The position numbers and the translations under genes were made by a program. Shown here in pieces: positions 1 to 6,394 of a stretch of 18,615 bases of DNA; positions within the stretch are counted from its first letter, which is position 1; every line of letters starts with the position of its first letter. Source of the DNA: Spirochaetota bacterium (GTDB lineage: Bacteria; Spirochaetota; JAGLSM01; JAKPMW01). The notes below the pieces were generated by a model. It was not told the DNA's origin. It worked only from the letters and a program-made list of their open reading frames with translations, and made no database searches. The stretch covers positions 1 to 18,615 of the forward strand of contig JAKPMW010000017.1 of the NCBI GenBank assembly GCA_029548715.1, given 5' to 3'.

Positions 1-31
1 CCGCCCAGGCCCAGGACTGACCGGCTGCGGG

Positions 32-574
32 ATGAGTCAGGGACACCACAGCAGCACCCGGACAGGCACACATGGTGTCCGTTCGCGCCGGATCGCCTTT
101 GCCCTGGTTCCGGATGAAATTCGCAGCATCAAAAAAAAGTACCGCGAGTTTCGCATTGATATCCCCGGTGTGGCCCTCTGGGAAATAGATCTCAAATCGG
201 GCAGCTTCAGGGCCGGGAGCGGTTTTGTCGACATGCTGGGATTCCCCGACAACCAGATTCCCTCCAGCTTCAGGGATCTCGGCCCCCTCTTTCCCCACGA
301 AGACATGGAAACCGTCCGCACAAGACTCAACGAACACCTTCTGGGGCGAACGCCGTTTTTCAAGGTTCACCACGGCCTCCGGACTCAGTCCGGCGAAGTT
401 GTCTGGTGCATCAGTGTCGGGAGCGTAACCGTACGCAACAGGGACGGCTCCCCCCGGCGCATCATCGGCTCAACCTGTATGGCAACCATGTACCGGAAAA
501 ACCTGCACCGGCTCAACCGGATCCTGCGGGCGCTCCGTCACGACAGGCGCAAAACCAGGGCCGCACAGACGTAA
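32..574 (+). CDS. Stand-alone PAS-domain protein (PAS_3-like), possibly 5'-incomplete
   Basis: A 180-residue protein with one PAS sensor fold, roughly residues 45-155. Visible are the early WEID strand (50-53), the FVDMLGF helix (65-71), the PHED turn (88-91) that in PAS_3 domains is usually HPDD or HPED, and the late GEVVWCISVG strand pair (121-130). PAS domains of this type bind small ligands or mediate dimerisation. No kinase, GGDEF, EAL or DNA-binding output domain follows: the protein ends in a basic tail (R/K-rich, 155-178). No signal peptide or membrane helix is seen. The reading frame is open up to the left edge of the window and no clear Shine-Dalgarno precedes the ATG at 32, so the true start may lie outside and the protein may be the end of a longer sensor. 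The metallophosphoesterase gene follows after 60 nt on the same strand. The fold is fairly sure; the role is unknown. Confidence 0.7.
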   Translation: MSQGHHSSTRTGTHGVRSRRIAFALVPDEIRSIKKKYREFRIDIPGVALWEIDLKSGSFRAGSGFVDMLGFPDNQIPSSFRDLGPLFPHEDMETVRTRLNEHLLGRTPFFKVHHGLRTQSGEVVWCISVGSVTVRNRDGSPRRIIGSTCMATMYRKNLHRLNRILRALRHDRRKTRAAQT

Positions 575-634
575 GCCGGGCGGCACGAGCGTCACGCTGC
601 TCACCCCGAGCAAGGCAACAGGAATACCGGAACA

Positions 635-1822
635 ATGAAGGCACGCACGATGATCCCCATATTTCTCGTCATCCTGATTTCGTACATCGCGATCCACGTC
701 TTTGTCGGACGATCCCTTATTCAGAGCCTGCATGACACCACCTGGGCCCGCAGCATCACCCTGGCCATCTATATCCTGTTAGGCTCGGGCTGGATTCTCT
801 CCTCCCTGCTGATCCGGAACGGAATCGACGGCTGGCTGGTCTCATCCCTGCATGAGGCCGGAAGCTACTGGTTGGCCTTTTTTTTCTACTTTGTCCTGCT
901 TCTGGCTGTTCTCTGGATTCTCCATCTCGCCGCGGGCCGCATCAGCACTCTGCAGGGTCTGGCCGGATTTTTTAGCCGGGTTGCCCGCCTGCTCACCGCC
1001 GGCGGTCTGGCCCTCGCCATCACCCTGGCCGGAGCGATCAATGCCCGCGGGCTGATCGTGCGCGAGTACACCGTCCCGACCCGGTCACTGGCGCCCACCG
1101 GCGCGCCGGAGGCTGTTCCCCCTGCCGGCGAAGCCGCAAGAATTGTTTTTCTGTCCGACCTGCACATCGGAACATCAACATCCCCTGACCGCCTGCACAC
1201 CATCGTCGAAACTGTCAACGCCCTCAGGCCCGACCTGATCCTGATTGGGGGCGACATCATCGACATGTCACCCGAAGAGGACAAGGAATTCGCTGCCGGC
1301 ACCATCCTGCGAGGATTCCGGGCACGGCACGGTGTCTTCGCCTGCCCGGGAAATCACGAGTACATTCTCGCACCGGAAGCCGGCTTTTCCTGGATCAGTC
1401 GCACCGGAATCCGCCTCCTCGATGACGAGGCAATCATCGCCGGGGACTACATCATCGTCGGCCGGCGCGACTGGGCGGCAGCCCGCCACGGTTTTCAGCG
1501 GACCCCGCTTCGCGCAATCGTCCAAAAGCTGACAAAGACAACGAACAGCCGGCCACACAGCCTGATCGTGCTGGATCACCAGCCCCGGTCCCTGGATGAG
1601 GCGGCACAGGCCGGAGCCAGGCTCATCCTCTCGGGCCACACCCACCACGGCCAGCTCTGGCCGATCAACTGGATCACATCCACGATCTTCGAAAACAGCC
1701 ACGGGATGATCAGCAAGGGCGACACGACCTGCATCACCTCCAGCGGTGTTTCCGTCTGGGGCCCCCAGGTGCGAACGAGCTCCCGCCCCGAAATACTCCT
1801 GATCAGGCTGGCCAGGGAGTAG
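635..1822 (+). CDS. Membrane-anchored metallophosphoesterase (calcineurin-like, YkuE/YaeI type)
   Basis: A 395-residue protein. The N-terminal ~140 residues form about four hydrophobic helices (near 7-25, 42-60, 76-100 and 118-136). A calcineurin-like phosphoesterase domain follows from about 168. All metal-binding motifs of the family are present in order: SDLH (D175, H177), GGD (D207), GNHE (N240, H241), a histidine in LDHQP (H315) and GHTHHGQ (H335, H337). Relatives of this architecture hydrolyse phosphate esters or pyrophosphate bonds of membrane-associated substrates such as lipid-linked nucleotides; the substrate here cannot be read from sequence. The start at 635 has a weak AGGA about 12 nt upstream; a second in-frame ATG at 650 is possible. 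The gene could be co-transcribed with the PAS gene upstream. The 3' side opens directly into the palindromic repeat block. Confidence 0.88.
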   Translation: MKARTMIPIFLVILISYIAIHVFVGRSLIQSLHDTTWARSITLAIYILLGSGWILSSLLIRNGIDGWLVSSLHEAGSYWLAFFFYFVLLLAVLWILHLAAGRISTLQGLAGFFSRVARLLTAGGLALAITLAGAINARGLIVREYTVPTRSLAPTGAPEAVPPAGEAARIVFLSDLHIGTSTSPDRLHTIVETVNALRPDLILIGGDIIDMSPEEDKEFAAGTILRGFRARHGVFACPGNHEYILAPEAGFSWISRTGIRLLDDEAIIAGDYIIVGRRDWAAARHGFQRTPLRAIVQKLTKTTNSRPHSLIVLDHQPRSLDEAAQAGARLILSGHTHHGQLWPINWITSTIFENSHGMISKGDTTCITSSGVSVWGPQVRTSSRPEILLIRLARE

Positions 1823-1873
1823 CTGGAGCGGGAGCATCCCGGCACAACACCTGACATCGGTCGCCGCACCACC

Positions 1874-1905
1874 ATGGTGCCATTTCCTGAAAAAAACGGT
1901 GCCAT
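1874..1905. repeat. Palindromic repeat copy 1 (full)
   Basis: Left arm ATGGTGCC and right arm GGTGCCAT pair over eight positions with two G-T wobbles in the middle. An inner TTTC/GAAA pair closes a tiny loop. It is followed by GACACCCGTC, which also follows the copy at 2055-2082. Confidence 0.75.
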
Positions 1906-1984
1906 GACACCCGTCAGTATCATGTGCTCCAGTAACAGCATGGTACCGCTTTTTCTGCACCGACCAAAGCGCCGCCACCCCACG

Positions 1985-2016
1985 ATGGTGCCGTTTCACC
2001 AAAAATTCGGTACCAT
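1985..2016. repeat. Palindromic repeat copy 2 (full)
   Basis: Left arm ATGGTGCCG and right arm CGGTACCAT form a nine-position stem with one G-T wobble. The same left half and TTTCACC segment recur in the copy at 2167-2198. Confidence 0.75.
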
Positions 2017-2054
2017 GGACACCCATATGCGCTCGCCCCGGGTTTGGCAGCAGC

Positions 2055-2082
2055 ATGCCGCTTCCTGAAAAACCGGTACCAT
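2055..2082. repeat. Palindromic repeat copy 3 (left arm shortened)
   Basis: The right part (CCTGAAAAA followed by CCGGTACCATGACACC) matches copy 1, but the left arm has lost the GGT of ATGGTGCC and reads ATGCCG. Stem formation is therefore weakened. Confidence 0.65.
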
Positions 2083-2166
2083 GACACCCGTCCGTTTCTC
2101 GCGCTCCGGTTTCCGCAGCACCATGGTACCGTTTTTCCTCACTAACCGATGCCCCGCCACCCCACC

Positions 2167-2198
2167 ATGGTGCCGTTTCACCGAAAATTCGGTACAAT
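2167..2198. repeat. Palindromic repeat copy 4 (full, one arm base changed)
   Basis: Left arm ATGGTGCCG, inner TTTC-ACC-GAAA, right arm CGGTACAAT. The right arm differs from the repeat consensus GGTACCAT by C to A. The change creates TACAAT (2193-2198), which resembles a -10 box, 49 nt before the MFS start codon. Confidence 0.7.
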
Positions 2199-2246
2199 AG
2201 GAGCGGTTTTTCAACAGAACGCACCCGCCCCGCGCTATCTTTTTCC

Positions 2247-3437
2247 ATGGAACGCTGGAACCGCAACCTCAGACTGGTGCTCTGGATCAGGATCCTCTTT
2301 GCGCTGATCTTCAGCCTGCCCGTGATCTCGCTCTACTGGCAGACGCACGGCATGGACCTGGCTGACGTCTTCTGGCTGCAGGCCATCTTTGCGGTGGCGA
2401 TCATCATCCTCGAAGTCCCGACCGGCTACATCGGCGACCGGATCGGCCGGAAAAAGACCCTGATCCTGGCCTGTGCCATGGCCTCCATAGGCTGGTCGAT
2501 CTACGCCATCGCCGACAGCTTCATCTGGTTTGTGCTGCTGGAGATCATTTTAGGGTGCGGCTTCGCCTTTTTGTCCGGCACAGACACGGCGCTCGTGTTT
2601 GAAAGCCTGCAGGCTTCTGGCAGGGCCGCTGAAGTCACCCGTGTCTCCGGTCGCCAGCTTTCGCTGTCCCACTGGGCCGAAGGTGCAGCAGCCCTCTCCG
2701 GGGGCCTGGCCGCAAGCGTGCTCTCCACGGAGTGCCTGCTTGTCGCCAGCGGCCTGGCAACGCTGATCGCGCTGGGGCTGGCACTCGGAATTTCGGATCC
2801 TCCACGCGAGAGCTACAGCCATCCACGGGGAACGCTCTACGGAATCTACAAGATCGCGCGCTTCGCCTTCCTGCGCAGCAGCATGGTGCGGTACGTCCTG
2901 CCCTTCATGTCTGTCTGCTCGCTGGCGACGATGCTCGGGGTCTGGCTCTACCAGCCACTCTGGCAGAACAGCGGGGTCCCGCTCTGGCTCTTCGGAGTTC
3001 TCTGGGCAGCCCTCTCCTTCCCCACCGGCCTGGCCGGACACTGGGCCCATCACCTCGAGCAAAAACTCGGCACCCGCAGACTGATCATGCTGATGCCGCT
3101 CTTCCCGATAACAGGCTATCTCCTCATGGCTGTACTGCCGGGCTGGACAGCACTCTGCGCCGTCTACCTCGTACCCGTGCTGCGCGGGCTGGCCCATCCG
3201 GTCCTCGCACGCTTTGTGCACGAAGAGACCTGGAGCGACAAACGGGCAACCGTGTTTTCCCTCGAAAGCTGGCTCTTTCGCCTACTCTACTTCACCTTCG
3301 GCCCCGTCGTGGGCTATGCCGCGCGCGACTGGTCCCTGGATGCCGCCTTTGCTCTCTCCGCCGGAATCGTGCTTGTGCTCAGCCTGCCACTCATGCTCCG
3401 GCTCCTCGCGGCCCTGCGGAGACGCAAGGGCGGGTGA
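2247..3437 (+). CDS. Major facilitator superfamily (MFS) transporter
   Basis: A 396-residue polytopic inner-membrane protein with about twelve hydrophobic segments. MFS motif A is clear in the loop between helices 2 and 3 (residues 60-72, GYIGDRIGRKKTL), preceded by ILEVPTG and followed by SGTDTALVFESL (110-121), an arrangement common in secondary transporters of the drug-exporter-like MFS groups. The substrate cannot be predicted. A basic cluster (RRRKGG) ends the protein. There is no good Shine-Dalgarno before the ATG at 2247 (the preceding bases are CTATCTTTTTCC), but the N-terminus leads straight into helix 1, so this start is reasonable. Upstream lies the palindromic repeat block, downstream the inverted-repeat element at 3438-3518. 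Long frames in other registers across this gene are byproducts of its high GC content. Confidence 0.9.
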   Translation: MERWNRNLRLVLWIRILFALIFSLPVISLYWQTHGMDLADVFWLQAIFAVAIIILEVPTGYIGDRIGRKKTLILACAMASIGWSIYAIADSFIWFVLLEIILGCGFAFLSGTDTALVFESLQASGRAAEVTRVSGRQLSLSHWAEGAAALSGGLAASVLSTECLLVASGLATLIALGLALGISDPPRESYSHPRGTLYGIYKIARFAFLRSSMVRYVLPFMSVCSLATMLGVWLYQPLWQNSGVPLWLFGVLWAALSFPTGLAGHWAHHLEQKLGTRRLIMLMPLFPITGYLLMAVLPGWTALCAVYLVPVLRGLAHPVLARFVHEETWSDKRATVFSLESWLFRLLYFTFGPVVGYAARDWSLDAAFALSAGIVLVLSLPLMLRLLAALRRRKGG

Positions 3438-3518
3438 AAGACGGTATCACGCGGGGCCGTTACTTTTTGGCGGTTGTGCTCAATCCCGGCGAAGATCCCG
3501 CAGGGATAGTACCGTCTT
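3438..3518 (+). other. 81-nt element with 9-bp terminal inverted repeats, followed by a T run
   Basis: Immediately after the MFS stop codon, AAGACGGTA (3438-3446) and TACCGTCTT (3510-3518) form perfect 9-bp inverted repeats. A nested GCGGG/CCCGC pair (3451-3455 with 3497-3501) lies inside. Downstream comes GCCTGTTTTTG. It may be an elaborate terminator for the MFS gene, a structured leader for the small gene at 3681, or a small repeat element; the sequence alone does not decide. Confidence 0.45.
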
Positions 3519-3680
3519 GCCTGTTTTTGTGCAGCGCATGCGCAAGCTGTGAGTATTTTGCATGTGTCCGCCGCCCGCTCCCGGCTGGTCAGGCATTCCA
3601 CCGGAGGGCATGTCGTGCAGACACGGACTGTCCGGATGAGTGCCTGGACACAATGTGGACAGCTTTATCAGGAGGAACAG

Positions 3681-3893
3681 ATGGCTTCCAGTCGCACGCG
3701 TTTCATTCTCTGGCTGCTCGCAGGCAATCTCCTGCTGATCGCGGGAATGCTCTCCTTTGGCCTGCTGATGTACGGACCCACGGAGCCGGACCGCCTCTAT
3801 GCCATCGGCCGGCACACGGGGTCCGCGCTTTTTTTCGGAAACATGGCGGCCCTCCTCCTCAGGCTCGCCTTCCACCTGCGGAAAAAGCGCTGA
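3681..3893 (+). CDS. Small two-helix membrane protein, unknown function
   Basis: A 70-residue protein with two hydrophobic segments (about residues 8-31 and 48-66), a charged loop between them (GPTEPDRLYAIGRH) and a basic end (LRKKR), which suggests both termini are cytoplasmic. The start was chosen at 3681 because AGGAGG (3670-3675) stands 5 nt upstream. The frame stays open upstream to an ATG at 3549, but the 44 extra residues lack a ribosome binding site and look non-coding. In the leader a CTGTCC/GGACAG pair (3628-3633 with 3657-3662) could fold just before the Shine-Dalgarno. I do not recognise the family. The gene converges with the lipoprotein gene, their stop codons being 4 nt apart. 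Confidence 0.7.
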   Translation: MASSRTRFILWLLAGNLLLIAGMLSFGLLMYGPTEPDRLYAIGRHTGSALFFGNMAALLLRLAFHLRKKR

Positions 3894-3897
3894 GCAA

Positions 3898-4413
3898 TCA
3901 GCGCGTCAGGCCCGGGCTGGTGACGATCACGAAGGTCTTTTCGAGATCGCGCACGAGCTGGAAGAGGCCCTTGTATTCCGCAACGCCCCAGACATCATAG
4001 CCCCCGATCCGGTGGGTGCGCCCCTGCCACGAAATCCGCAGATAACTCGTGGCCATGTCCATCTTTTGGGGTCCCGTGTGTTCGTAGCGCCCGGGCATTG
4101 AGAAAAACCCGCGCACCGTCACGGCCTCATGGATAAATTCCTGCAATTTTTCGCGCGGCACAGTGCCCCCGACCATCTCGGACGAGGCGGGTGCTCCGGC
4201 GTACGGATTCCGCCTGACCTCCCGTGCGTAGCGACCGTCACCGTCAAGCGTGATTTTTGTCGTCACCGGATACTCCGAGCCCTGCGAATCAAGCTGAAGT
4301 GAAAAACCCGACGTATCCATCGCGGCATCCGGCCGGGAGGACAAGCCCCCGGCACAGGACAGCAGCACCAACATGAGACAAAGCGCACCTGCAAGACACA
4401 CTGACCTGACCAT
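3898..4413 (-). CDS. Putative lipoprotein, unknown function
   Basis: 171 residues starting at 4413, where AGGAGG stands 7 nt upstream on the minus strand. The frame runs further upstream to 4524, but that extension carries arginine-rich non-signal sequence and no ribosome site. The N-terminus is a type II signal peptide (MVRSVCLAGALCLMLVLLSC) with lipobox LLSC and lipidated Cys20. The mature part looks like a compact mixed alpha/beta domain: a strand with TTKITLDGDGRY (51-62), a helix REKLQEFIHEA (87-97), a FFSMPGRY turn (103-110) and a final helix YKGLFQLVRDLEKTF (147-161). This pattern is reminiscent of small periplasmic lipoprotein domains of unknown function, but I cannot name a family. 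It is likely envelope-located. Lipoprotein status is well supported; function is open. Confidence 0.8.
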   Translation of the reverse strand: MVRSVCLAGALCLMLVLLSCAGGLSSRPDAAMDTSGFSLQLDSQGSEYPVTTKITLDGDGRYAREVRRNPYAGAPASSEMVGGTVPREKLQEFIHEAVTVRGFFSMPGRYEHTGPQKMDMATSYLRISWQGRTHRIGGYDVWGVAEYKGLFQLVRDLEKTFVIVTSPGLTR

Positions 4414-4545
4414 ACCCGTCCTCCTGTGCCGGACTTTCATCCCGACCCGAAGAGGATGCACCCGGGCACGCAGCCTGTCAATACTGAGCGCGCCTGCCCG
4501 GCAACACATGCCTCGCCCTCGCAACTCGTTCGGCTACTCCCCTCC

Positions 4546-4610
4546 GGGGACTTCGCCCCCGAAAAAACGGCGACTTCGCCCCCGAAAGAACGGGGACTTC
4601 GCCTGGAGTC
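4546..4610. repeat. Three tandem 23-nt GC-rich repeats between avtA and the lipoprotein gene
   Basis: Units at 4546-4568 and 4569-4591 share GACTTCGCCCCCGAAA and differ at only two positions. A third, partial unit begins at 4592 (GGGGACTTCGCC). On the minus strand, the direction of transcription here, the repeats can form short GC stems such as GGCG-AAGT-CGCC followed by GTTTTTT, or CCCCG-TTCTTT-CGGGG. They lie about 30 nt after the avtA stop and about 130 nt before the lipoprotein start. They may act as an avtA terminator or attenuator, or be a fragment of a dispersed genomic repeat family. Confidence 0.7.
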
Positions 4611-4640
4611 GCATAACGATTCTATGTTTTTGTGGTCTTC

Positions 4641-5915
4641 TCACCCCTGTCGCCGGGCGATCTCCTCGGCCAGGATCGCCAGTCCCCGGGGGATATCCCC
4701 CTCGGTGTCCGCGTAGTTCAGGCGCAGGCACTGCCGGTGATGCGGCCAGCCCGCAAGCTCTGCCTGATCCGGCCCGGTAAAAAACGCCTCCCCCGCGGTG
4801 ACGAACACGCCCCGCGCCTTTGCCGCCCGATAGACCGCCGTCGCCGGTTCACGCAAACCCGGGAACCAGAGCCAGACGAAAAATCCGCCTTCACACTCGT
4901 GCAGCCTCCAGTCAACCCCGGCGTCCCCGAATGCCCGCGCCAGCTCGAGGATAAATTCGTCACGCTTTTTCCGGTAAAACGGGCGCACGGTTTCATCCGC
5001 CATCCGCGTAATCCGTCCGTCGGCAAAGAGTGGCGCCACCAGGGTCTGCCCGATCCCGCTCGTCGCCAGACTGATGACGGCATTGACCGTGGCCAGCTTG
5101 TGGATCATCTCCTCGGACGCGACCACGATCCCGGTCCGCACCGCCGGCAGCCCGATCTTGGAGAGGCTCCAGGTCAGGATCAGGTTTTCACTCCAGTCGA
5201 TGCCGCCATCGGCAAAGACGATCCCCGGAAAAGGCGCCCCATAGGCGGCATCGACCAAAAGCGGGATGCCGCGGGCTGCCGCCATCCGGTCAAGCCGCGT
5301 CACCTCGGCCCGTGACAGCACCAGCCCGGTCGGATTGGTCGGACGGGAGAGGCAGACCAGGCCGATGTCGTCTCCGATATTCATTCCGGCAAAATCCGGC
5401 TCGTAACGGAAGGCGTGCGGACCCGTCTCGCGTACCAGGGGCAGGCGGGCCGTAAAGAGATCGGGCTCGAGTCCCTGATCCGCATACCCGATATACTCAG
5501 GACAGAGCGGAAAGAGGACGCGCCGCTTCTTCCCGTCGGGGCACTCGCCTGCCAGCATGTTGAACAAAAAAAAGAAGGCGTTCTGGCTCCCGTTGGTAAT
5601 CACGATATTTCGATATGTCAGATTCCAGCCACACTCGCGGTTAAAGTAGTCCGCCAGGATTTCGAGGAACTCCCGGTTTCCCTGGGGGGAATCGTAGGCA
5701 CCGAGCATGCGTTCAAAGCGCTCGCCGTCATTCATGATCTCCTGCATCCGCGTCCGCCAGACTGCCTCGATCCCCGGGATGGCCGCCGGATTCCCGCCCC
5801 CCATCATCGCGACCCGCGGATGTCCGGCATCACTCCCCGCGCCAAGGTCATCCATCATCTCGTAGAGCGCACTCTCGCGGCAGAGCTTTTCACCAAATTT
5901 TGTCAGCCTGATCAT
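4641..5915 (-). CDS. avtA: Valine-pyruvate aminotransferase
   Basis: A 424-residue pyridoxal-phosphate enzyme of fold type I, close to the usual ~417 residues of AvtA. It transfers an amino group between valine (or alanine) and pyruvate or 2-oxoisovalerate, in the cytoplasm. The N-terminal glycine-rich segment MMGGGNPAAIPG (37-48) is characteristic of AvtA. Further PLP-site motifs are TNGSQNAFF (107-115), RPTNPTG with N194, DAAYGAPFP with D222 and Y225, the Schiff-base lysine K253 in TWSLSKIGLPAVRTG, and the substrate-carboxylate arginine R398 in LRLNY. The start at 5915 has AGGGG about 8 nt upstream. No other branched-chain biosynthesis gene is adjacent, so it appears monocistronic or is read together with the lipoprotein gene downstream. 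Confidence 0.92.
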   Translation of the reverse strand: MIRLTKFGEKLCRESALYEMMDDLGAGSDAGHPRVAMMGGGNPAAIPGIEAVWRTRMQEIMNDGERFERMLGAYDSPQGNREFLEILADYFNRECGWNLTYRNIVITNGSQNAFFFLFNMLAGECPDGKKRRVLFPLCPEYIGYADQGLEPDLFTARLPLVRETGPHAFRYEPDFAGMNIGDDIGLVCLSRPTNPTGLVLSRAEVTRLDRMAAARGIPLLVDAAYGAPFPGIVFADGGIDWSENLILTWSLSKIGLPAVRTGIVVASEEMIHKLATVNAVISLATSGIGQTLVAPLFADGRITRMADETVRPFYRKKRDEFILELARAFGDAGVDWRLHECEGGFFVWLWFPGLREPATAVYRAAKARGVFVTAGEAFFTGPDQAELAGWPHHRQCLRLNYADTEGDIPRGLAILAEEIARRQG

Positions 5916-6184
5916 GACGGTATCCCCTTTTCACGCATCCGGCCCATGCCACACCGGTCACTCCTCATCGGTCGGCGTCGGCCACCGGATCCAGTATAGA
6001 CCCAAGCGCCCGTCACCCACCAGAGGCTGTTCCCCAAAAACAGGAGATGATCCGGGCAGCCTTGCACGAAGCAGAAATATGGCCAGCATGTCCGGCACAA
6101 GCCATCCCATCCGGAAATATACCGCCCTGTCATGGCAAGACCCCGGGCTGTCTTGCGACCCACAGGCACACGACAACCGTATAC
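5916..6184. other. Intergenic region upstream of avtA
   Basis: Together with the terminator hairpin this forms the 325-nt gap between avtA and the beta-propeller lipoprotein gene. The avtA promoter should lie here. A minus-strand TATACT (about 5993-5998) is a possible -10 box but has no convincing -35 partner. A minus-strand frame of about 104 codons crosses the region but begins inside the terminator hairpin and shows no family features. I see nothing else. Confidence 0.4.
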
Positions 6185-6217
6185 GCCGAGGCCGCCCCCA
6201 CTGGGGACGGCCTCGGC
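6185..6217 (-). terminator. Likely terminator hairpin of the beta-propeller lipoprotein gene
   Basis: A 15-bp stem with one mismatch and a 3-nt loop: GCCGAGGCCGCCCCC pairs with GGGGACGGCCTCGGC. It lies 23 nt beyond the minus-strand stop at 6241. The following minus-strand bases (GTATACGGTTGT) are only moderately T-rich, so termination may be imperfect. Confidence 0.6.
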
Positions 6218-6240
6218 ACCACTCACACTGTCTGACAGGA

Positions 6241-6394
6241 TTATTCGATCACGTCAGCGGTAATTTCATAGCTATTGAAGGTCAGCATCTGCAGCGTCAG
6301 CATCGAGAGGATCGGATCAAAAAATCCGGTCTTCTGGCGAATCACGACATTGCCGTACTTCTTGCCAGCCCCAAGCTCCTTGTCAACACTGACT
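6241..6394 (-). pseudogene. Out-of-frame C-terminal remainder of the beta-propeller lipoprotein gene
   Basis: After the stop at 6383-6385 the next frame reads VSVDKELGAGKKYGNVVIRQ and continues to DVIE and a TAA at 6241. Removing one base near 6394 joins FATVSRD to VSVDKELG, restoring a WD40-like blade end and giving a protein of about 285 residues. This tail has no ATG of its own (the only upstream start in its frame is a TTG at 6471 inside the lipoprotein gene) and no ribosome site. The terminator hairpin lies 23 nt after the TAA but about 165 nt after the premature stop, which favours one original gene ending at 6241. Independent translation or programmed frameshifting cannot be excluded. 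Confidence 0.6.

Larger units (their letters stand above)
1823..2246. repeat. Non-coding block of imperfect palindromes in two ~180-nt units
   Basis: This 424-nt gap holds no convincing gene. It is filled by variants of a ~32-nt imperfect palindrome whose outer arms are ATGGTRCC(G) and (C)GGTRCCAT and whose inner part contains TTTC...GAAA or a variant. Full copies lie at 1874-1905, 1985-2016 and 2167-2198, a copy with a shortened left arm at 2055-2082, and left half-sites at 1940-1948 and 2123-2131. The order full (or shortened), half, full occurs twice, with matching parts 177-182 nt apart. Between them the text TGACACCCGTC recurs after the first element of each unit and CGCCACCCCAC before the last. 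Many base changes keep pairing through G-T wobbles. Frames read across the block give repetitive Gly-Thr-Met-Val or Lys-Arg-His-His peptides, as expected for translated repeats. Confidence 0.85.

Noticed and set aside
1268..2266. Long minus-strand reading frame across the metallophosphoesterase end and the repeats
   Set aside because: It is antisense to a clear gene and its other half is translated palindromic repeats (recurring GTMV and KRHH patterns), with no family motif.
2732..4000. Plus-strand 422-codon frame overlapping the MFS gene and the small gene
   Set aside because: Composition is Pro/Arg/Ala-rich with no domain, and it overlaps two better-supported genes in other frames; typical of high-GC DNA.
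3898..4524. Longer lipoprotein start at 4524
   Set aside because: The 37 extra residues hide the signal peptide and lack a ribosome site; the start at 4413 has AGGAGG at ideal distance.
4546..4610. CRISPR array
   Set aside because: The 23-nt units are directly adjacent, with no spacers, and no cas genes are in the window.
5912..6226. Minus-strand frame of 104 codons upstream of avtA
   Set aside because: Starts within a terminator hairpin, lacks a ribosome site and recognisable features, and only touches the avtA start.
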